NCBI GenBank assembly: GCA_020740775.1
Contig: JAHEWK010000007.1
Location: forward strand, 3,038,001-3,102,000
Reading direction: 5' to 3'
DNA length: 64,000 nt
Source: Ilyonectria destructans
Lineage: Eukaryota > Ascomycota > Sordariomycetes > Hypocreales > Nectriaceae
The translations under genes and the position numbers were made by a program. Shown piece by piece: positions 23,480 to 37,581 of this stretch (its first letter is position 1; each line of letters starts with the position of its first letter). The notes beneath the pieces are model-generated. The model was not told the DNA's origin, searched no databases, and saw only the letters and a list, made by a program, of their open reading frames with translations.

Positions 23480-24305
23480 TGCATCTTGTTAGGCTTGCGC
23501 CTAGATAGTTGGAGTCCAAGACCTGGTTTAACTAAGTCGCTGGTACAAAAGATACAGTTGCAGTATCTCTACTGTTTCATAAACTGGCTCTCAAAGATCT
23601 CCTCTGCAGTAGCCTTAAGATCGGTCTCATGGGGCTCGGCTCAGTTTTGGTATCCATCTAAGACTGCTGCAATGTCATCAAAGAACTCGATGCCGAACTG
23701 ACTTATCGAAGCTATATAACGCCAAGACTAACCTTGGCTCTCGCCCCCTGCAGACCGGCTATAAACTGTATAGAAAGTAGACTCATCTCCTCTGCCACAG
23801 GACCAACCCCCTGCTATATCCTATATAGAGTACCCATACAGCTTACCTATCTCGTGCACAATAAAATCCCAATGCTTAAGAATGTCGGATGGCTGTTCAA
23901 TGGGCGGTTATGTGTTACCCTCGGGTGGGTTGACGAGGCGGTTAAGATACTTAAACCGCCTATCTTCCTCCTCTTCAGGTGAGTCCCAATAGTCAGGATA
24001 TTCTATGTAAACTTCTTCAACCACTGGAATAATTGCCAACATAGCGCGGTGGTTCACCTCGGCGATATAGGTACGGTACTTGTTAATGGCTGCCAGGACG
24101 GCTAATTCAATGGGCTACCAGAAGGCTCTACCTGGCCATCAGGCATCATTAGACTCAAACTGTCGTTCTGGTAAAACATTACGTTCCATCTATGTTCCAA
24201 GTAAAGTGACGGTGTGCAGATATGGGATTTGTCCTTGTATAAATCATCCGGACGATCTCGAGGCGTCCCTTTAGGTCTTCTATAGTGTTGTGACGATCGG
24301 TACAC
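23480..24305 (-). pseudogene. Degraded gene of unknown function
   Basis: On the minus strand several frames read as good protein separated by stops and shifts. Pieces include Y-R-T-Y-I-A-E-V-N-H-R-A-M-L near 24075-24035, P-E-E-E-E-D-R-R-F-K-Y-L-N-R-L near 23980-23935, Q-F-G-I-E-F-F-D-D-I-A-A-V near 23700-23660, and A-T-A-E-E-I-F-E-S-Q-F near 23620-23590. In-frame TAA, TGA and TAG codons occur at several sites, mostly where a single C-to-T or G-to-A change would make them. It is an inactivated gene at the edge of the RIP block that starts near 24360. The family was not recognised. Confidence 0.5.
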
Positions 24306-24904
24306 TACACTATACTCATGAGTCTAGGGTAGGCTGATTCTGATTGGTGGTTTATATAATAGGGAATTAGGCACGTTAAGATTGAATAAGTCAGTTATAT
24401 CTGATAATAGTAGAACAAATAATACTTAATATAATTAAGTTATATTAATAGCCGAAGAGTTACCTATACTAGATGTATACTTTTTAGATAACTATATACT
24501 AGGTGGACTGCTTTTACTAGTTTTGGTGGAGTGTTAATTTTAGGAAGAAACTATAGAATTAATCTATATAAAAGTGGGTTTTATTATTCTGCTAGTTTTA
24601 ACTATCTAATTATAATATAGACTGTAATAAGTATAGTAGTATTAATATTTATAGAGTATTATATTTAATATATATCTATTTATCTTAAGTATTATAGTTT
24701 CTATAGTATTAATATATTTAATCTTTCTATTTATATATTTTTATTTTATTTTATTGTTTTAAGTTTTAGCTTACTATTTAAAGTATTATTAATAAAGTTT
24801 TATAAGTAATTATAGTAATATCTATTATATATCTAAATATAATACTATTTATATTTAAAAATATAATAAAGAAGCTAGTTATAGTATTTTTATATTAATA
24901 TTTA

Positions 24905-25085
24905 TTTATAAAGAGAAAGTAGCTATTATAGATAAATAGCTAGATATTATAAAAGATATTATATTTTATATTATAAGATTAAAGCTTAAAATTTCTAAAG
25001 TAAACTATAAGTATATATATATAGATAAAAAGATAAGGCTTTTAAAGCTAAATATAGTTATATAAATTAGCTAGTAGAGTAGTTT
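24905..25085. repeat. Direct repeat D, left copy (possible LTR remnant)
   Basis: Shares long blocks such as TAGCTAGATATTATAAAA and GCTAAATATAGTTATATA, in the same order and spacing, with 33040-33230. The two copies flank the minus-strand gypsy pol region. Confidence 0.6.
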
Positions 25086-27240
25086 TAAATTTATATTATA
25101 ATTATTTCCTTTTTTTATAATAGTAATTTTTATAGCTTTATAAGTAAGACTCTAATTAGTATTATTAATTTTAAGTTATTAGTAGTATTTACTAACTATA
25201 TAAAATGTTTTTATTATTTATTATTATTATAATAATATTATCTTACTATTTTATTAGTATTTAAGTCTTATTATTATTCTATATATTATATATCTTTATA
25301 GCTGTATTTTTTATCCTTTTTAACTTTTTCTATATATTCTTACTTTTATATTAATCTCTCTATCTTTATATTTAATTCTCTCTTAATATACTATTTATTT
25401 ATTTATACTATAATACCTTCTTACTTTTATTCTACTAGTAAGCCTACTGATATTTTATAGTATTATTAGTATTTTTACTATCTTTATACTACTATTATTA
25501 TCTATATAAAAACTCTATTTATTAAGCTTAAAATTATAGTAATTAACTGTTATTTTATTATTAATAGCTATACTAAGTATTATACTCAGTATAATTAGTA
25601 TAATAATATCTACCTCTCTATATATATTTCTATAAATTGTAGGTATTTAGTTTTTTTTTTTAGCTTTACTTAATATTATTAGATAGATTAAAGCTATATA
25701 GTATTCTTAAATAGTAAAGATAAACAGTAAATATATAAATTGTAGGTATTTTAGTAGTATTAATTTGGTATTAAGTTTGTACTATATTAGCTAGTAATAC
25801 CTTTAGTTTTTATACTTTTTTTATCTTAAGAAATTAATTATTAAGCCTGCTATTAATACTGATACTAATAATACTAAAAAAGAAAATAAAGAGTATATCT
25901 TTACTTAAGTAATTTATCTATAAATTATTAAGCTTTTAGTTATATTACTTTTTATATTTAATTATATTAAAGCTACTTACTGTATTATCTATAGTTTAAT
26001 TAGTATTATTAAGATATAGAAAGTAAGATTTTTATTTTTAAAAGTAATATTTTAATATTCTTTTTCTAATACTATTTTATTTAAAAAGTACTTACTATAT
26101 ATTAGCAGTATATTATATTCTATTAGTATTTACTAGCTATTTAAATCTCTACCTCTATATTTAGCTTAATATTTCTTAAAGTTATTTTTTCTTTTTTATT
26201 AGTTTTTTAATAACTTTTTACTAAATATTATTTAATAATTTTTAGATTTAATAGAAAAAAACTTAAGTTTTATACTTTTACTTTTATAATTCTAACTGTA
26301 TTACTTAAATAGTAGTAATTCTTTTTTTTTTTACTTCTTTAAAAGAGTAATTTATATTAGTAAGTAGAATAATAATAAGATTAATCTTACTATTATAATC
26401 TTATAGTTCTTTATAGTTATAGTTAATTTTTAGGTAATAATTCTTTATTATTTTAATAGCCTTTTAAAGTAGTAGATAAATAGATTTCTTTATATAAATT
26501 AAGTTTTTATTTTAAATTAATTATTTTTCTATAGTCTGCTTTTCTTTTATTTTTAAATATCTCTTTCTATAGATTATACTAATATATCTTACTTTTTATT
26601 CTTTTTTATTTATAAGAAAGTAAGTTTTATTCTTAAGAATTACCTTCTCTTTAATTTTTGTAATGTTTTATTCTTTTTCATCTTTTTCTAAATTAAATAG
26701 TAATATACTTTTACTAATATCTTACCTTTTTTATATTTAGAATTTAAGAAGGTTAATATAGAATATATTGTAAATTCTTTAGTATTATTTAAAAAGTATT
26801 AATCTATATATCTATTTTCTTACTATCTTAAAGATCTTAAAGAAGCTAATAAAGTATAATACTAACTTTTTCTTTTCTTTTTAATTTTAAAGTTTTTTAT
26901 AAAGAGGCTAACAAAATTATTCTTCTAAAGGGATATTTCTTTATACTATTTATTATAATACTTTATTTATATTTTAATAGTATTATACTAGTAGGTTCTT
27001 ATATTTTCTTATAGCTCTATAAGCTTAATAATTCTAATTTATATCTTTAGAATTTCTCTCTTAAGAATATTATTCTTAATATCAGTCTGTAGATTTAAGT
27101 AGTACTCTATTAAAACTTAAAAGAATAATAGCTCTATAGTAATATTCTTTATACTATTATCTATAAATTAAGCTATTTAGAGTAATACTAGTTAAGTTAC
27201 TTATACTATATTAATAAAATAGTAAAAGTAATATTCTATA

Positions 27241-27600
27241 ATTTAATTTATTCTTTCTATTTATCTATTAATTTAAAAGTAAAATACTATTAAAAGCTTT
27301 TATTTTATCTTACTATAGAAGTAAATTTCTAACTAGAATTTACTAATAAATATAAAGTTTTTATTAGAGATAATACTCTTTAATATTCTATATTTTAACT
27401 TAATTTTTATATAGAAAAAGTAAGCTAATTTTACTATATCTATTATTATAGAGATTAAAAAGAATTAAGTATATTTTATAAATTAGTTAATAATTACTAA
27501 GATTATATTTACTAGCTAGCTTTTCTATAAGATAAAAAGAAAATCTATAATAAAATCTATTATAAATTCTTCTATAGATTACTAGAGAATTAGTAGTAAT
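27241..27600 (-). pseudogene. Ty3/gypsy integrase core remnant
   Basis: The minus-strand frame reads I-E-E-F-I-I-D-F-I, then I-L-V-I-I-N, then a region ending I-I-S-N-K-N-F-I-F-I-S-K-F. This lines up with the integrase core of gypsy elements: first catalytic Asp in the I-D-F-I segment, then a V-V-D-R-F-T-K segment, then a S-D-R-G-x-x-F-T-S-x-F-W segment. The second Asp now reads Asn. Several TAG and TAA codons stand where Gln or Trp is expected. It is clearly inactive. Confidence 0.7.
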
Positions 27601-29599
27601 TTAAGATAGCTATATAATTAGTATCTTTAAGCTACTATCTTCTAATAAAAGCTATATCTCTAGATATACTCTTAGATATCTTAATTAAAATTATACTAAT
27701 AAAACTTTCTATATAGAAAGTTTATAGTTCTTTTTACTTTAAAATACTCTACTAAAAGGTTATTATAATAAAACTATAATAGCTTTATTTTAAAAGTTAT
27801 CTTATTAAAGATAAAAACTCAATTTTAATATAGTAAGATATTTTTATTATTAACTATTTATATTAAGTTTTTTCTTTAGCTTTTTAAGTATATTTTATTT
27901 TACTTTTACTATTTACACTTTAAGTCTTAATTTTAAGCTTTCTTAATTAAGTTAATTAGAAGCTAAAAAATACTATTATTAAAAATTATCTCTTTATATA
28001 GAGCTTCTTTAGCTTTCTACTTAAAGATAAATTATTTATAATTAATCTTTTTATAAACTTAATCTATTTAATCTTTAGTAAGTATAGCATCTTTATTAGT
28101 ATTTTACTAATTATAAATTAAAGTTTTATTTACTCTTAAAAATATCTTATTAAATTTAGATTAATTTTAAGTATAGAGCTTCTTACTTAATAGAGATATC
28201 TTATTATATTTATACTTCTCTATAATATTATAAATTATTTACTATACTAGCTATTACTATAGAGAAAAAAGTAGCTTAATATTTACTATATCTTTAGCTT
28301 TATACTTAAGCTTTCTTAAAGAAGAATTTATAAAGTTACTTTTTTTTAATCTGTATTTAATTATAAAGTTAAATAGTATAAAGTATATATACTATTTTAC
28401 TTACTTACTATTAAGCTTTAGCTACTTTATAAATAACTATAGGTTATAGTAATTTAAAAGAACTTTTACTAAATTTACTACTTTTTTAATATAGTATTAT
28501 TAGTATTTAAATAACTTTATAATTATTAATATCTTATAGTTTAATATACTATAGTTAATTTCTATAATCTGGAACTTTTAAGATTAAAAGGTAATAAAAT
28601 AATAACTACTTTTTATATCTAGCTAAAAGATAATTCTAGCTATTATAAACTTTAAGATATTAATTTTAATTTTAATAGATAGAGTTAGATTATAGTATTA
28701 TAAAAGGGATACTTATTAGAAGGTATCTTTTAGCTGGTAAAATACTAATTATTCTTCTTCTAAAAGTATTATTATATCTAGCTTCTTTTTATTTTAGCTC
28801 TTTTTTAAAAGAGTATATAGAAGAATTATAAGGTAGAAATAACTATAAATTAACCTTCTATAGAAATTATAAAAGCTAAAGAAACTTAAATCTTATAAAA
28901 ACTCTTTAATTTCTTTTATAATATTACTATCTTTACTCTTTAAAAGTCTATTAAAATACTAATACCTAATAGAATAAACCTTAAGAATTTAATCTTATTT
29001 TAATAGAGTTTATACTTAAAGAGTTTAATATATAGCTTAACCTCTTAAAGCTACCTTAAGACTTACTATATATAATTTATATAAACTTTATAATTCTATA
29101 ATATAGTAGTTAATATACTTAGAAACTTTTTATAATAGCAATATATTATAAGTTTAAATTCTACTGAAATTAACCTCTATTTTTTAAAAGTAATTATTAC
29201 TGCTACTCTTTTAGTATATAACTTATTATATAATATTATATAATTAATTATAAAGAAATATAGCAGCTAAATAGCCTATGGAATACTATAATATTATTAT
29301 ATATAATTCTATATATTTATATTAATTAACTGATATATAGATATTAATTAGATTTTAATCTAATTATTTAAGTTTTAAATTATCTATTTAAGTTTAATTC
29401 TTATAGATATATATAGTATATATAAATACTGGAATTAATAGGGATTTAGAGTTTTTTATTTAGAAGTTAGAGTATATTATTATAGCTAATAGAAGGGTTT
29501 TTCTTATTAGTATATATAGACTCTAAAAGGTAAAAAAGGTTAAATTAACTAATAAAGATAAAATTAAGTTAGATTAAAACTTTAAGCTTTATATATTTA

Positions 29600-30000
29600 A
29601 TAAATCTCTAGCCTAATAAATATATAGAATTACAATATAAACTTTATAGATTTTAAAAAAGATAAAGATATTATTTAAATAGATAATATAAATAGTATCT
29701 AATAGCCTATATAATACCTAATAAATATAATTTTAAAAGATTACTAAAATATTAATTAGCTTACAAAATATAAATATATACTTAAAGTATCTATATTAGG
29801 TATAAAATACTATTTTTTACTTATTTCCCTTTTTAATATAAATATAGTAGTAGGTATTCTTAATATTAATTTTAATAAAGAAAATTAATCTTAAAATACA
29901 GTTAGAAATCTTTATAATAAAAAGTAATAAATATTAATTTTATTTTAAAAGCTTATTAAGCTTTTAGTAATTAATATATAATCTAAGAGTTTTATTCTTT
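29600..30000 (-). pseudogene. Ty3/gypsy reverse transcriptase remnant
   Basis: The minus strand encodes I-Y-I-I-Y-L-N-N-I-F-I-F-F with the active-site tetrapeptide YLNN at 29681-29670, where gypsy elements have YLDD. It is preceded by a degenerate version of the P-F-G-L-T-N-A-P-A-T-F block and followed by a short charged helix. Both catalytic Asp codons are changed to Asn, the result of G-to-A changes typical of RIP. Confidence 0.72.
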
Positions 30001-31539
30001 TTTAAAATAAATAGAATAAATATATTTATAAAGCTTTTTAAGATATAAAGTTAGCTATTTATTAAATTTTTCTTAAGATATTACTATAACTTTTTAAACT
30101 TAATAAGAAAGAGTAAGTAAATTAATTTATATAGTAATATACTATTAAATAGTAAGTTTATTAAGTAATTAGTTATTTTATATTTAAATAGAATCTTAAT
30201 ATTATTAAAATTAAAAATATCTTTAAAATCTTATAATTTAATAGAGATTACCTTAATATTCTAAGTATTCTATTTATCTTTATTTAGTAAAAAGTAAGTT
30301 TTTAATATAATTATAATTTAGTATATTATAGCTTTATTTTAATATTACTTTCTAAAAGTAAAAGCCTTTTAAATCTATATATTACTTTAATTAAACTTAA
30401 ATTACTACTTCTAATTAAAAGAGAGATAAATATAATATTCCTTAGGAATTATTTAAAATAGTAATATAAAGCTTTTTTTAATATTTAAATCTCTATTAAT
30501 ATTAATATATAGTTATATAAGTAATTATATAATACTCTATAAGTCTATTAGTATTATTAGTACTTTTTATATATTATATATAAGTATTTTTAATTTATTA
30601 GTACTTTTTAAGTTAAGTAATTTAATTTTATTTTACTTTAAACTCTATTTATAAGTAAAATTCTAACTAATTAAATTATACTCTATATAAGTATCTATAT
30701 CTATATTTATTTTAATAGAGTTTCAGCTATATATTATTATTAGTATATAATAATATATAGCTATTTTAACTTTAAAATTAATAGCTAGTAGTAAAATTAT
30801 TATATTAGTAATTTATTATTTTCTTTCTTCTAATTAGTATTTAAAAGTAAGTAATATAACTTAAGGTAGATATTATTATTATAAAGATAATATCTAAATT
30901 TTAAGAAATTTCTCTCTAATTAATTTCTTAGAGATACTAACTTATTAAAGTATTAATAAAAATAAAGTAAATTACTTTAATTCTTTTAATAGCTTTTAAA
31001 AAAGCTAAATTAGCTATTTATAGAATAGCTATACTTTTAATTATATAGTATTAAATTTTAATATTAAATTATAAGTACTACTATTTTCTTATAGTTATTA
31101 AATAGTATTAAATTATAGAAATTAATATAATTCTATAATATATTCTATAATTTTATATAAAAAGTAAAAGCTTACTACTTTTTAATTAATCTATTAAAGT
31201 ATTTCTCTAGTAAATTAAAGTAGATATTAAAATTAAATAGTAATTAGTTATTATATTATTTAGCCTACTTTAATTACTATATTAAAAAGGCTCTTAATTA
31301 TTAATATTCTTAATAAGAGAAATAGTTTATTCTTTAAAAGTAAGCTAGTTATTTTTAAGCTTTTTATATTTAGTTATATTATATTTATTAAGGTATTAAT
31401 CTTATTTTACTTAATATTTAGTATTTATATAATTTAAAGTAAAAAGAACTTTCTTATAATTATAATAGAATTATCTTTTTATATCTATAAAAATATAATA
31501 TAGATTATTAAGCTAATTATTTTATTTAGTTTTCTTTTT

Positions 31540-32600
31540 TTAACTTTACTTAATATTATTAAATAGATTAAAGCTATATATTATCCTTAAATAGTAAAAA
31601 TAAATAGTAAGTATTATATTTAGTACTAATAGATATAGTAGCTAAATAATAAGATTATTATATATTAATTTTTACTTTAAGCTTTAATTTAACTTTTTTA
31701 ACTTTAATCTTACTATCTATAAATAATAGAATTAATTAATAACTTTATTATTTACAGTTAATAATCTTACTATCTATAGTTAATAACCTTAAAATAGAAA
31801 TCTTATTTTAAGTAATAAAATATAAAAGAGATATTATCTATAATTAAAGAACTAACTTTCTTTTTAATAATTATTTATTTTAATAACTTTATTATATTAA
31901 TTACTATTATTTATAAAGTTTTTATTAAGAATAACTCTATATATTAAATATATAAAACTGGATTTTAATATAATATTAAATTTCTTTAGAATCTATAAGA
32001 TAAAATAAAAAGAAGTAAATTAAATATCTACTGAAAATTCCTTTAAAAAACAGCTTATTTAGCCTCTTACTATACTATTTAAAATATCTAAATATAAGCT
32101 AATAGATTATATTAGCTATTTTTAAATATAGCTTATTTTTTAATAATAGAAATAAAGTTAATTTATAAGAAAATCTAATTATCAGTATTAATATTAGCTA
32201 TATCTAAAAAGAGAAAGCTATACTATATAATTTAACTAAAGATATTAAAAATAGTAATAATAAAAAAAGCTAAAAGTTTATTAAGGAAATTAATAGTAAG
32301 ATATATAAGCTTTAATTCTAAAAGTTATTAGATTATATAGAGTTAGTATAGATACTAGCTAATTAAAATAAGAAAGTAAATTTAAATAACTTAAATAGAT
32401 TATTATAGATATTAGAGATTTTAAGGTATTTTATAGATTAAGTTATAAAATTTATAGATTTATATATTAAGGTTAAAATAAGTTAAAAAAGTTAAATAAA
32501 ATTCTAATATAAAAAGAAAAAAGCAGCTTAAAACTTAAATTTAAACTTTAGTAATAATAATATATATAATAAAAATATAATAAATTTAAATATTAAGTTT
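31540..32600. repeat. Dispersed repeat A, copy 1
   Basis: About 1.06 kb that matches 39830-40930 by eye along its whole length in the same orientation, including blocks such as TTATTTACAGTTAATAATC, AAATCTTATTTTAAGTAATA and TAGTAAGATATATAA. The first 75 bases also recur alone at 25655 and 34255. No coding potential can be read. The family is unknown. Confidence 0.65.
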
Positions 32601-33039
32601 CCTTATTAAAAGGCTAATTATCTTATTTCTATAGAGTTATTAGATATAGTAATTAGAGGATACTTTTAATTTAAATTTCTTTATTACTATTTAATAATAA
32701 AAAATAAAATAATTATCTGTTTCTTACTTTTAAATTATAAGAATTTCTAGCTTTTAAAAGATAGATATTAATTATACTTAAAGTTATAAGTAAGATAGCC
32801 TTTTAATTTTTTAATTACTTTAGCTTCTTAAGCTATATAATATAAATATAAACTGTAAGCTACTAATTTAAAATACTTAATATAGAGAGTATTATAATCT
32901 TCATAACTATTTCAGTAATTATAGCTATTATACTTTCTTATAGAATTTCTAGTATTACTATCTTAATTACTTTAATTATAATTTAATATTAATTTAGTAC
33001 TATTTTAAATAGATAGTTATAAGAAGAAGCTTTAAAATT

Positions 33040-33230
33040 ATAAGAAGAAAGTAGCTATAATAAGTAAGTAGCTAGATATTATAAAAGGTACTGTATTTTA
33101 TATTATAAAATTAAAGCTTAAGATTCTTAAAGTAAATTATAAGTATATATATATAAATAAGAAAATAAAACTTTTAAAGCTAAATATAGTTATATAGACT
33201 AGCTAATAAAGTAATTCTGAATTTATATTA
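33040..33230. repeat. Direct repeat D, right copy (possible LTR remnant)
   Basis: Partner of 24905-25085 in the same orientation. It lies upstream, in gypsy-transcript direction, of the minus-strand pol remnants. Confidence 0.6.
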
Positions 33231-36200
33231 TATTATTATTATAATATATTTAATTTTAATAGTTATACTTATAGTTTTAAATTAAATTATATATTTTTTA
33301 TTATTAAATTTATTTTTATAGTTTATTTATTAAGTTTATAGTAAAAGAATTTTAATTAATAATTATATTAATATAAGTAATTAATTTATTTTTATAAAAG
33401 TATTTATAGTAATATATCTTTTATTTATATTTATACTTATAATAAAATTAACTATTATATAAGTAAGCTATAATATAAAATTTAAATAAGTTTAATTTAA
33501 AAAGCTAAATAATAAAATAATAAACTTATTAATATAATTATAGTTAAAATTTAACTTTATAAGTTAATAATAAAAATAGTATTATTATTAATTTTACTAT
33601 TAGATAAATTCTAAAAGTTACTAAATAGTCTTATTATTTAAATAGATTTTATCTTAATATATAGTAGCTTTATAAGTTATATAAGTTATTACTTTATACT
33701 TAAAATATATATTCTTATTAATAATAATAAATTATATAAGAATAAAAATTAAATAAGTAAGCTTATAGTAATATATATAGTTAGAAGTATTTAATTTCTA
33801 CTTTTTAACTTTAAATCTATTAATAAGTTTTAAAGAAACTATAATAGAATTTAATACTATTATAAGTCTATTATAATAATTTAGTAATAAAATAAATTAA
33901 AAAATTAAGTAATAATTATAGTAACTATAATTAAGCTATATAGAAATATTAATTATATAATATAATATTAGTAACAGCCTGATAAAAACTCTATATAACT
34001 TTATATTATAGAAAGTAAAAGCTAAATAAAATTACTTAAAATTAGTTATTAATAATAAAATAGTAGAAAAAAGAACTTATTAATTAAAATATTAATATAA
34101 AGTTAAATAATATAATCTTTATAGTATTTATAATTATAAAGTAGCTTAATAATAAAATAATTATATATTCTTCTATATAGATATTATATTATTTTAATTA
34201 TTATTTTCTTAAGGTAGCTTATTATAATAACTCTTTTAGCTTATTATTTAAGTTTTTTTTAGCTTTACTTAATATTATTAAATAAATTAAAGCTATATAC
34301 TATTTATAAATAGTAAAGATAAATAGTAAGAGCTATATTTAGTAGTAAAAGAAATAGTAGCTAAATAATAAAAGTATTATATATTAGTTTTTATATAATA
34401 ACCTAAATATAAAAAAAGTAAGAAAAGCTAGAGTTATATTATCACTATATTAAAAAGTTAAAAGTAGAAATCTAATAATAATAAAATTAAGTTTTATTAC
34501 TTTTTTATTTCTTATAATTTTAATATTAATAGATATTACTATATTATTAATATATTAATAGTATCTATATATATAATTAGCTTTTAAGTTATTAATATTA
34601 TATTAAGCTCTTATTTAATATTATATTTAAGCTTAATAAAATTCTTTTTCTTTAGATACTACTTTATATATTTTTTAAAGCTTTACTTAATATTATATTT
34701 TTCTTATAATTCTCTTATTATAATTTTATTTCTATTTCTAGCTAGTTATCTATTAGCTTTATACTAGTATTCTTTTTATTATATACTATTATAGCTTTTT
34801 ATCATTCTTTATTATATTATTTTAATTAAGTAATCTTATTATCTTTAAATATATTATTATAACTATATTTAAAAGTATTATTATCTTATAAATAGAGTTA
34901 TTATTAGTAGTATTTATAGTAGCTATAAGTATAAAAATATAAATTTTATACTTTAGCTATAGTTATTTTCTTTTCTTTTTTTTTAATTTTATTTAAATTT
35001 TTATATATCTATTTCTTTTCAGTTAGTAATTTACTACTATCTTACTTTTAAATTACTATTAATATATATATAGTAATTTTTATTTTAGATATTTACTCCT
35101 ACTACTATTATATTAAGTATATTTCTATTTTTATAGATACTATACTAATAACTAATTAATAACTAACTATATTAACTTTTATTACTATTAAGATAGTTAC
35201 TATTAATAATACTATATAAATTATACTTTTATTTATTATATATACTAGCTGCTAACTTACTATAGTATTAATTATTTCTTAATACTATATTATTAGTATC
35301 TTATTAATTTCTATACTATCTCTCTTAAAGTTAGCTTTAAAGTTTTTATAGCTATTATTTATAGTTTAATCTTTTATAAATCTCTTCTATTTAATCTTTA
35401 TTATACTATTATTACTAAGGATATATATTTTATCTTATTTTCTATTTTAAGTTATTAGTTAACCTTCTATTAAAAGGCTATTTTTAAGCTGCTTTTTAAT
35501 AAATACTAAATCTTATAAATTATAAAAACTAAAAGTAAGATTACTACTAAATATACTACTATTAAAGTTACTATTATTATAAAGTAGTATTATTAGATTA
35601 TTAAGCTCTTTAATTATTATACTATAATTAATATAATTAACTTTTTAACTCTTTTTAGTTATATTATCTTTAAGCTTATTACTACTATCTGCTACTAGAT
35701 AAATATCTATCTTATTACTTTTATACTTATAATTAATTTATTTATAAAAGCTAATATAAATTCTAACTTTAATATTATTATATTAAAGCTTTATTTAAAT
35801 CTTATTATTTTCAGTAAGAATAAAAATAAGCTTAATAAGAATAAGAATAATAATAAGAATAAAAAGTAAGAAGTATTTATATCTATAGAAGGATAGTATC
35901 TTATAAGCTACTATTTTAAGTTTTAATTTTAGTTTTTTATTTTCTATTTTTAATTTTTATTAAGTTTTAACTAATTAATATATACTTTTTAAAGTAATTA
36001 ATATATACTAAAAGTTATTTAGTAAGATATTTTACTTTCTTTATTAAAAAAAAGAATTAAAAGGTTTTTTATTATAAATTTATTATTTTTCTAACTGTAA
36101 TTTATATATCTTTTATAAGCTATTATCCATAGAATCTTTAGTTAGTATCTAGCTGTTATTTTTATTCTTATATTTAATCTATTTAATTAGATATTACTAT

Positions 36201-36589
36201 TATTTTTTAAAGTTATTATAGTTATTAGAGGTTATTAAATAGTAAAATAAAATAATATTATAATAGAAGAAATATTCTAATAAAGAATATAAAGTTAAGA
36301 GGTATATATAGATAAAAGATAAATAGTATAAAATAGTATAAGATAGTATATATTTATATATAATATTAGAAATCTTAAGTTTTAATTAGCTTAAGGATTT
36401 TATACTTTTTATAGATAATTTCTTAAAATCTAGCTATTATAGCTAGATAATAAATATACTATTTATTTATTTATTTAGTATATACTATTTTACCTATATC
36501 TAGGCCTATAGAACTCCTTCTTACTAAATTAGTAAGGAAAAACCTAAAAGCTATTTCTAGCTCTAGGATAAAAACCTTACTGCAGTTTC

Positions 36590-37580
36590 GCTCTGCTGCC
36601 TCTAAGGGCTGCTTGTTGTTATTAGGTCTGTATTAGTAATCTTATCACCAGCCTTATCCAGGGTTGCATATATGCGAGTTGCCCTCCGTCTGGCCTGGCG
36701 CCTCTAGGTCGTAGGGGCGCCGTCGGGGGGGTCTCCTCGGGGTTGCAGCGGCCAGAGCTGGATTTCTATCTTCCTTCTGTTGCTCGGCAGGCTATGCGGT
36801 GGCCCCCCGGCCACTGCCAGCTATGCCAGGCCGGCTTCTCCTTTTTCCGGGCTGCCCTTGTGGTTATGTGACCGTCACGTGCCGGCTGGCGCCGGGTCGT
36901 GCCTGGGTGCCGGGTCCGTGCCGGCGATTGCTCGGTGCCCCGGCCCCGCTGTCTCCGGCCAGGGTGGGCCGTGCGGTGCCGCGGGGCTAGCCCTGCGGTA
37001 TCCCATCGGCGCCTATTCTTACTTACTTCTCACTTTCTGATTAGGTACTTGATTGCTTCCCTCGCGCTCCCTTTCTCGCGGGCCTTAGGTTGGGGCTTTT
37101 AGGTCCGCTTGGGGCTCTTCCCCTAGCCCTATAAAGAGCTTTCTTTCCCCCTGTTTTTCCCTCCCCTTCTTCTTCTCTTATTATCACCCCCGCCGCTGCT
37201 GCTGCCGCTACTGTCCTTATATATCTCCTTCGTTCTGCTGTATGTTCTTAGTGATGTCGCTTGGGTCTCGCTGACAAATGTCTAGTTTCTGTCTGTCTAT
37301 TTCGTCGTCCGCTCAGTTTTGCTCGTCTCTGTGGTTTTCTGCCGTCACCGCTTCGTTATCTCCGCGATTTCGTCTCGGTTTCCGCCATTATGCCTTGCCA
37401 GTCCGCTGCCCAGAAGAAGGCTGCTGCTACCGCTCGTGCCGATGCTCAGCGGGCTAAGAAGGCTGCCCAGCGTGCTGCTGCTGAGGCCGCTTAGGGTCCC
37501 ACCGGCGATGATGGCTCCGAGGAGGCTACTACTCTGGCTCCTCCCCCTAAGCCTGCCTCTCTTTGCGAGGCGTATAAATA
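36590..37580 (+). promoter_or_regulatory. GC-rich island: promoter and 5' leader of the transposon gene
   Basis: About 1 kb of markedly GC-rich sequence with abundant CpG, inside an element whose two ends are almost pure A/T. It holds a CCCTATAAAGAG TATA-like box at about 37127, then a strong pyrimidine tract (37140-37200), then a long leader and an ATG at 37390. The same order (pyrimidine-rich start, GGTCTGTATTAGTAATCTTA block, GGCCCCCCGG block, TATA box, CT-rich leader) recurs in RIP-eroded form at 62045-62960. Island status suggests that it lacked a close enough duplicate for RIP. Confidence 0.55.
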
Positions 37581-37581
37581 T
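37390..37581 (+). pseudogene. N-terminus of the transposon protein (Ala/Lys-rich)
   Basis: The ATG at 37390 opens 34 codons rich in Ala, Lys, Arg and Gln (K-K-A-A-A-T-A-R, R-A-K-K-A-A-Q-R), stopped by TAG at 37492-37494. The same frame continues through G-D-D-G-S-E-E-A and A-P-P-P-K-P-A-S to about 37581, where composition collapses to A/T. The TAG is a likely mutated CAG. A comparable Lys-rich N-terminus follows the matching leader at 62970-63240. The body of the protein is unreadable, so its family is unknown. Confidence 0.45.

Larger units (their letters stand above)
24905..33230 (-). mobile_element. Ty3/gypsy retrotransposon relic, minus orientation
   Basis: The pol order on the minus strand (RT at about 30000-29600, integrase at 27600-27241) and a direct repeat of about 185 bp at both ends (24905-25085 and 33040-33230) suggest a roughly 8.3-kb Ty3/gypsy element whose LTR remnants are the direct repeats. 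The true LTR ends cannot be placed because of heavy mutation, so the outer limits are approximate. Repeat A (31540-32600) lies between the pol region and the right repeat and may be a nested insertion. All frames are full of stops. Confidence 0.55.
24360..36222. repeat. AT-rich RIP-degraded repeat block 2
   Basis: About 11.9 kb of TpA-rich, CpA/TpG/CpG-depleted sequence with no intact gene. It contains a minus-strand Ty3/gypsy relic with readable RT and integrase, a direct repeat pair at 24905-25085 and 33040-33230, and repeat A at 31540-32600. The opening motif of repeat A (TTTAGCTTTACTTAATATT) also recurs at 25655 and 34255. From 34420 to 36222 I see nothing classifiable. Confidence 0.8.

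Noticed and set aside
36780..37102. Overlapping plus-strand frames in the GC-rich island
   Set aside because: Open only because stop codons are rare in GC-rich DNA. They lie upstream of the TATA box and leader of the transposon gene and change frame relative to the homologous copy at 62 kb.
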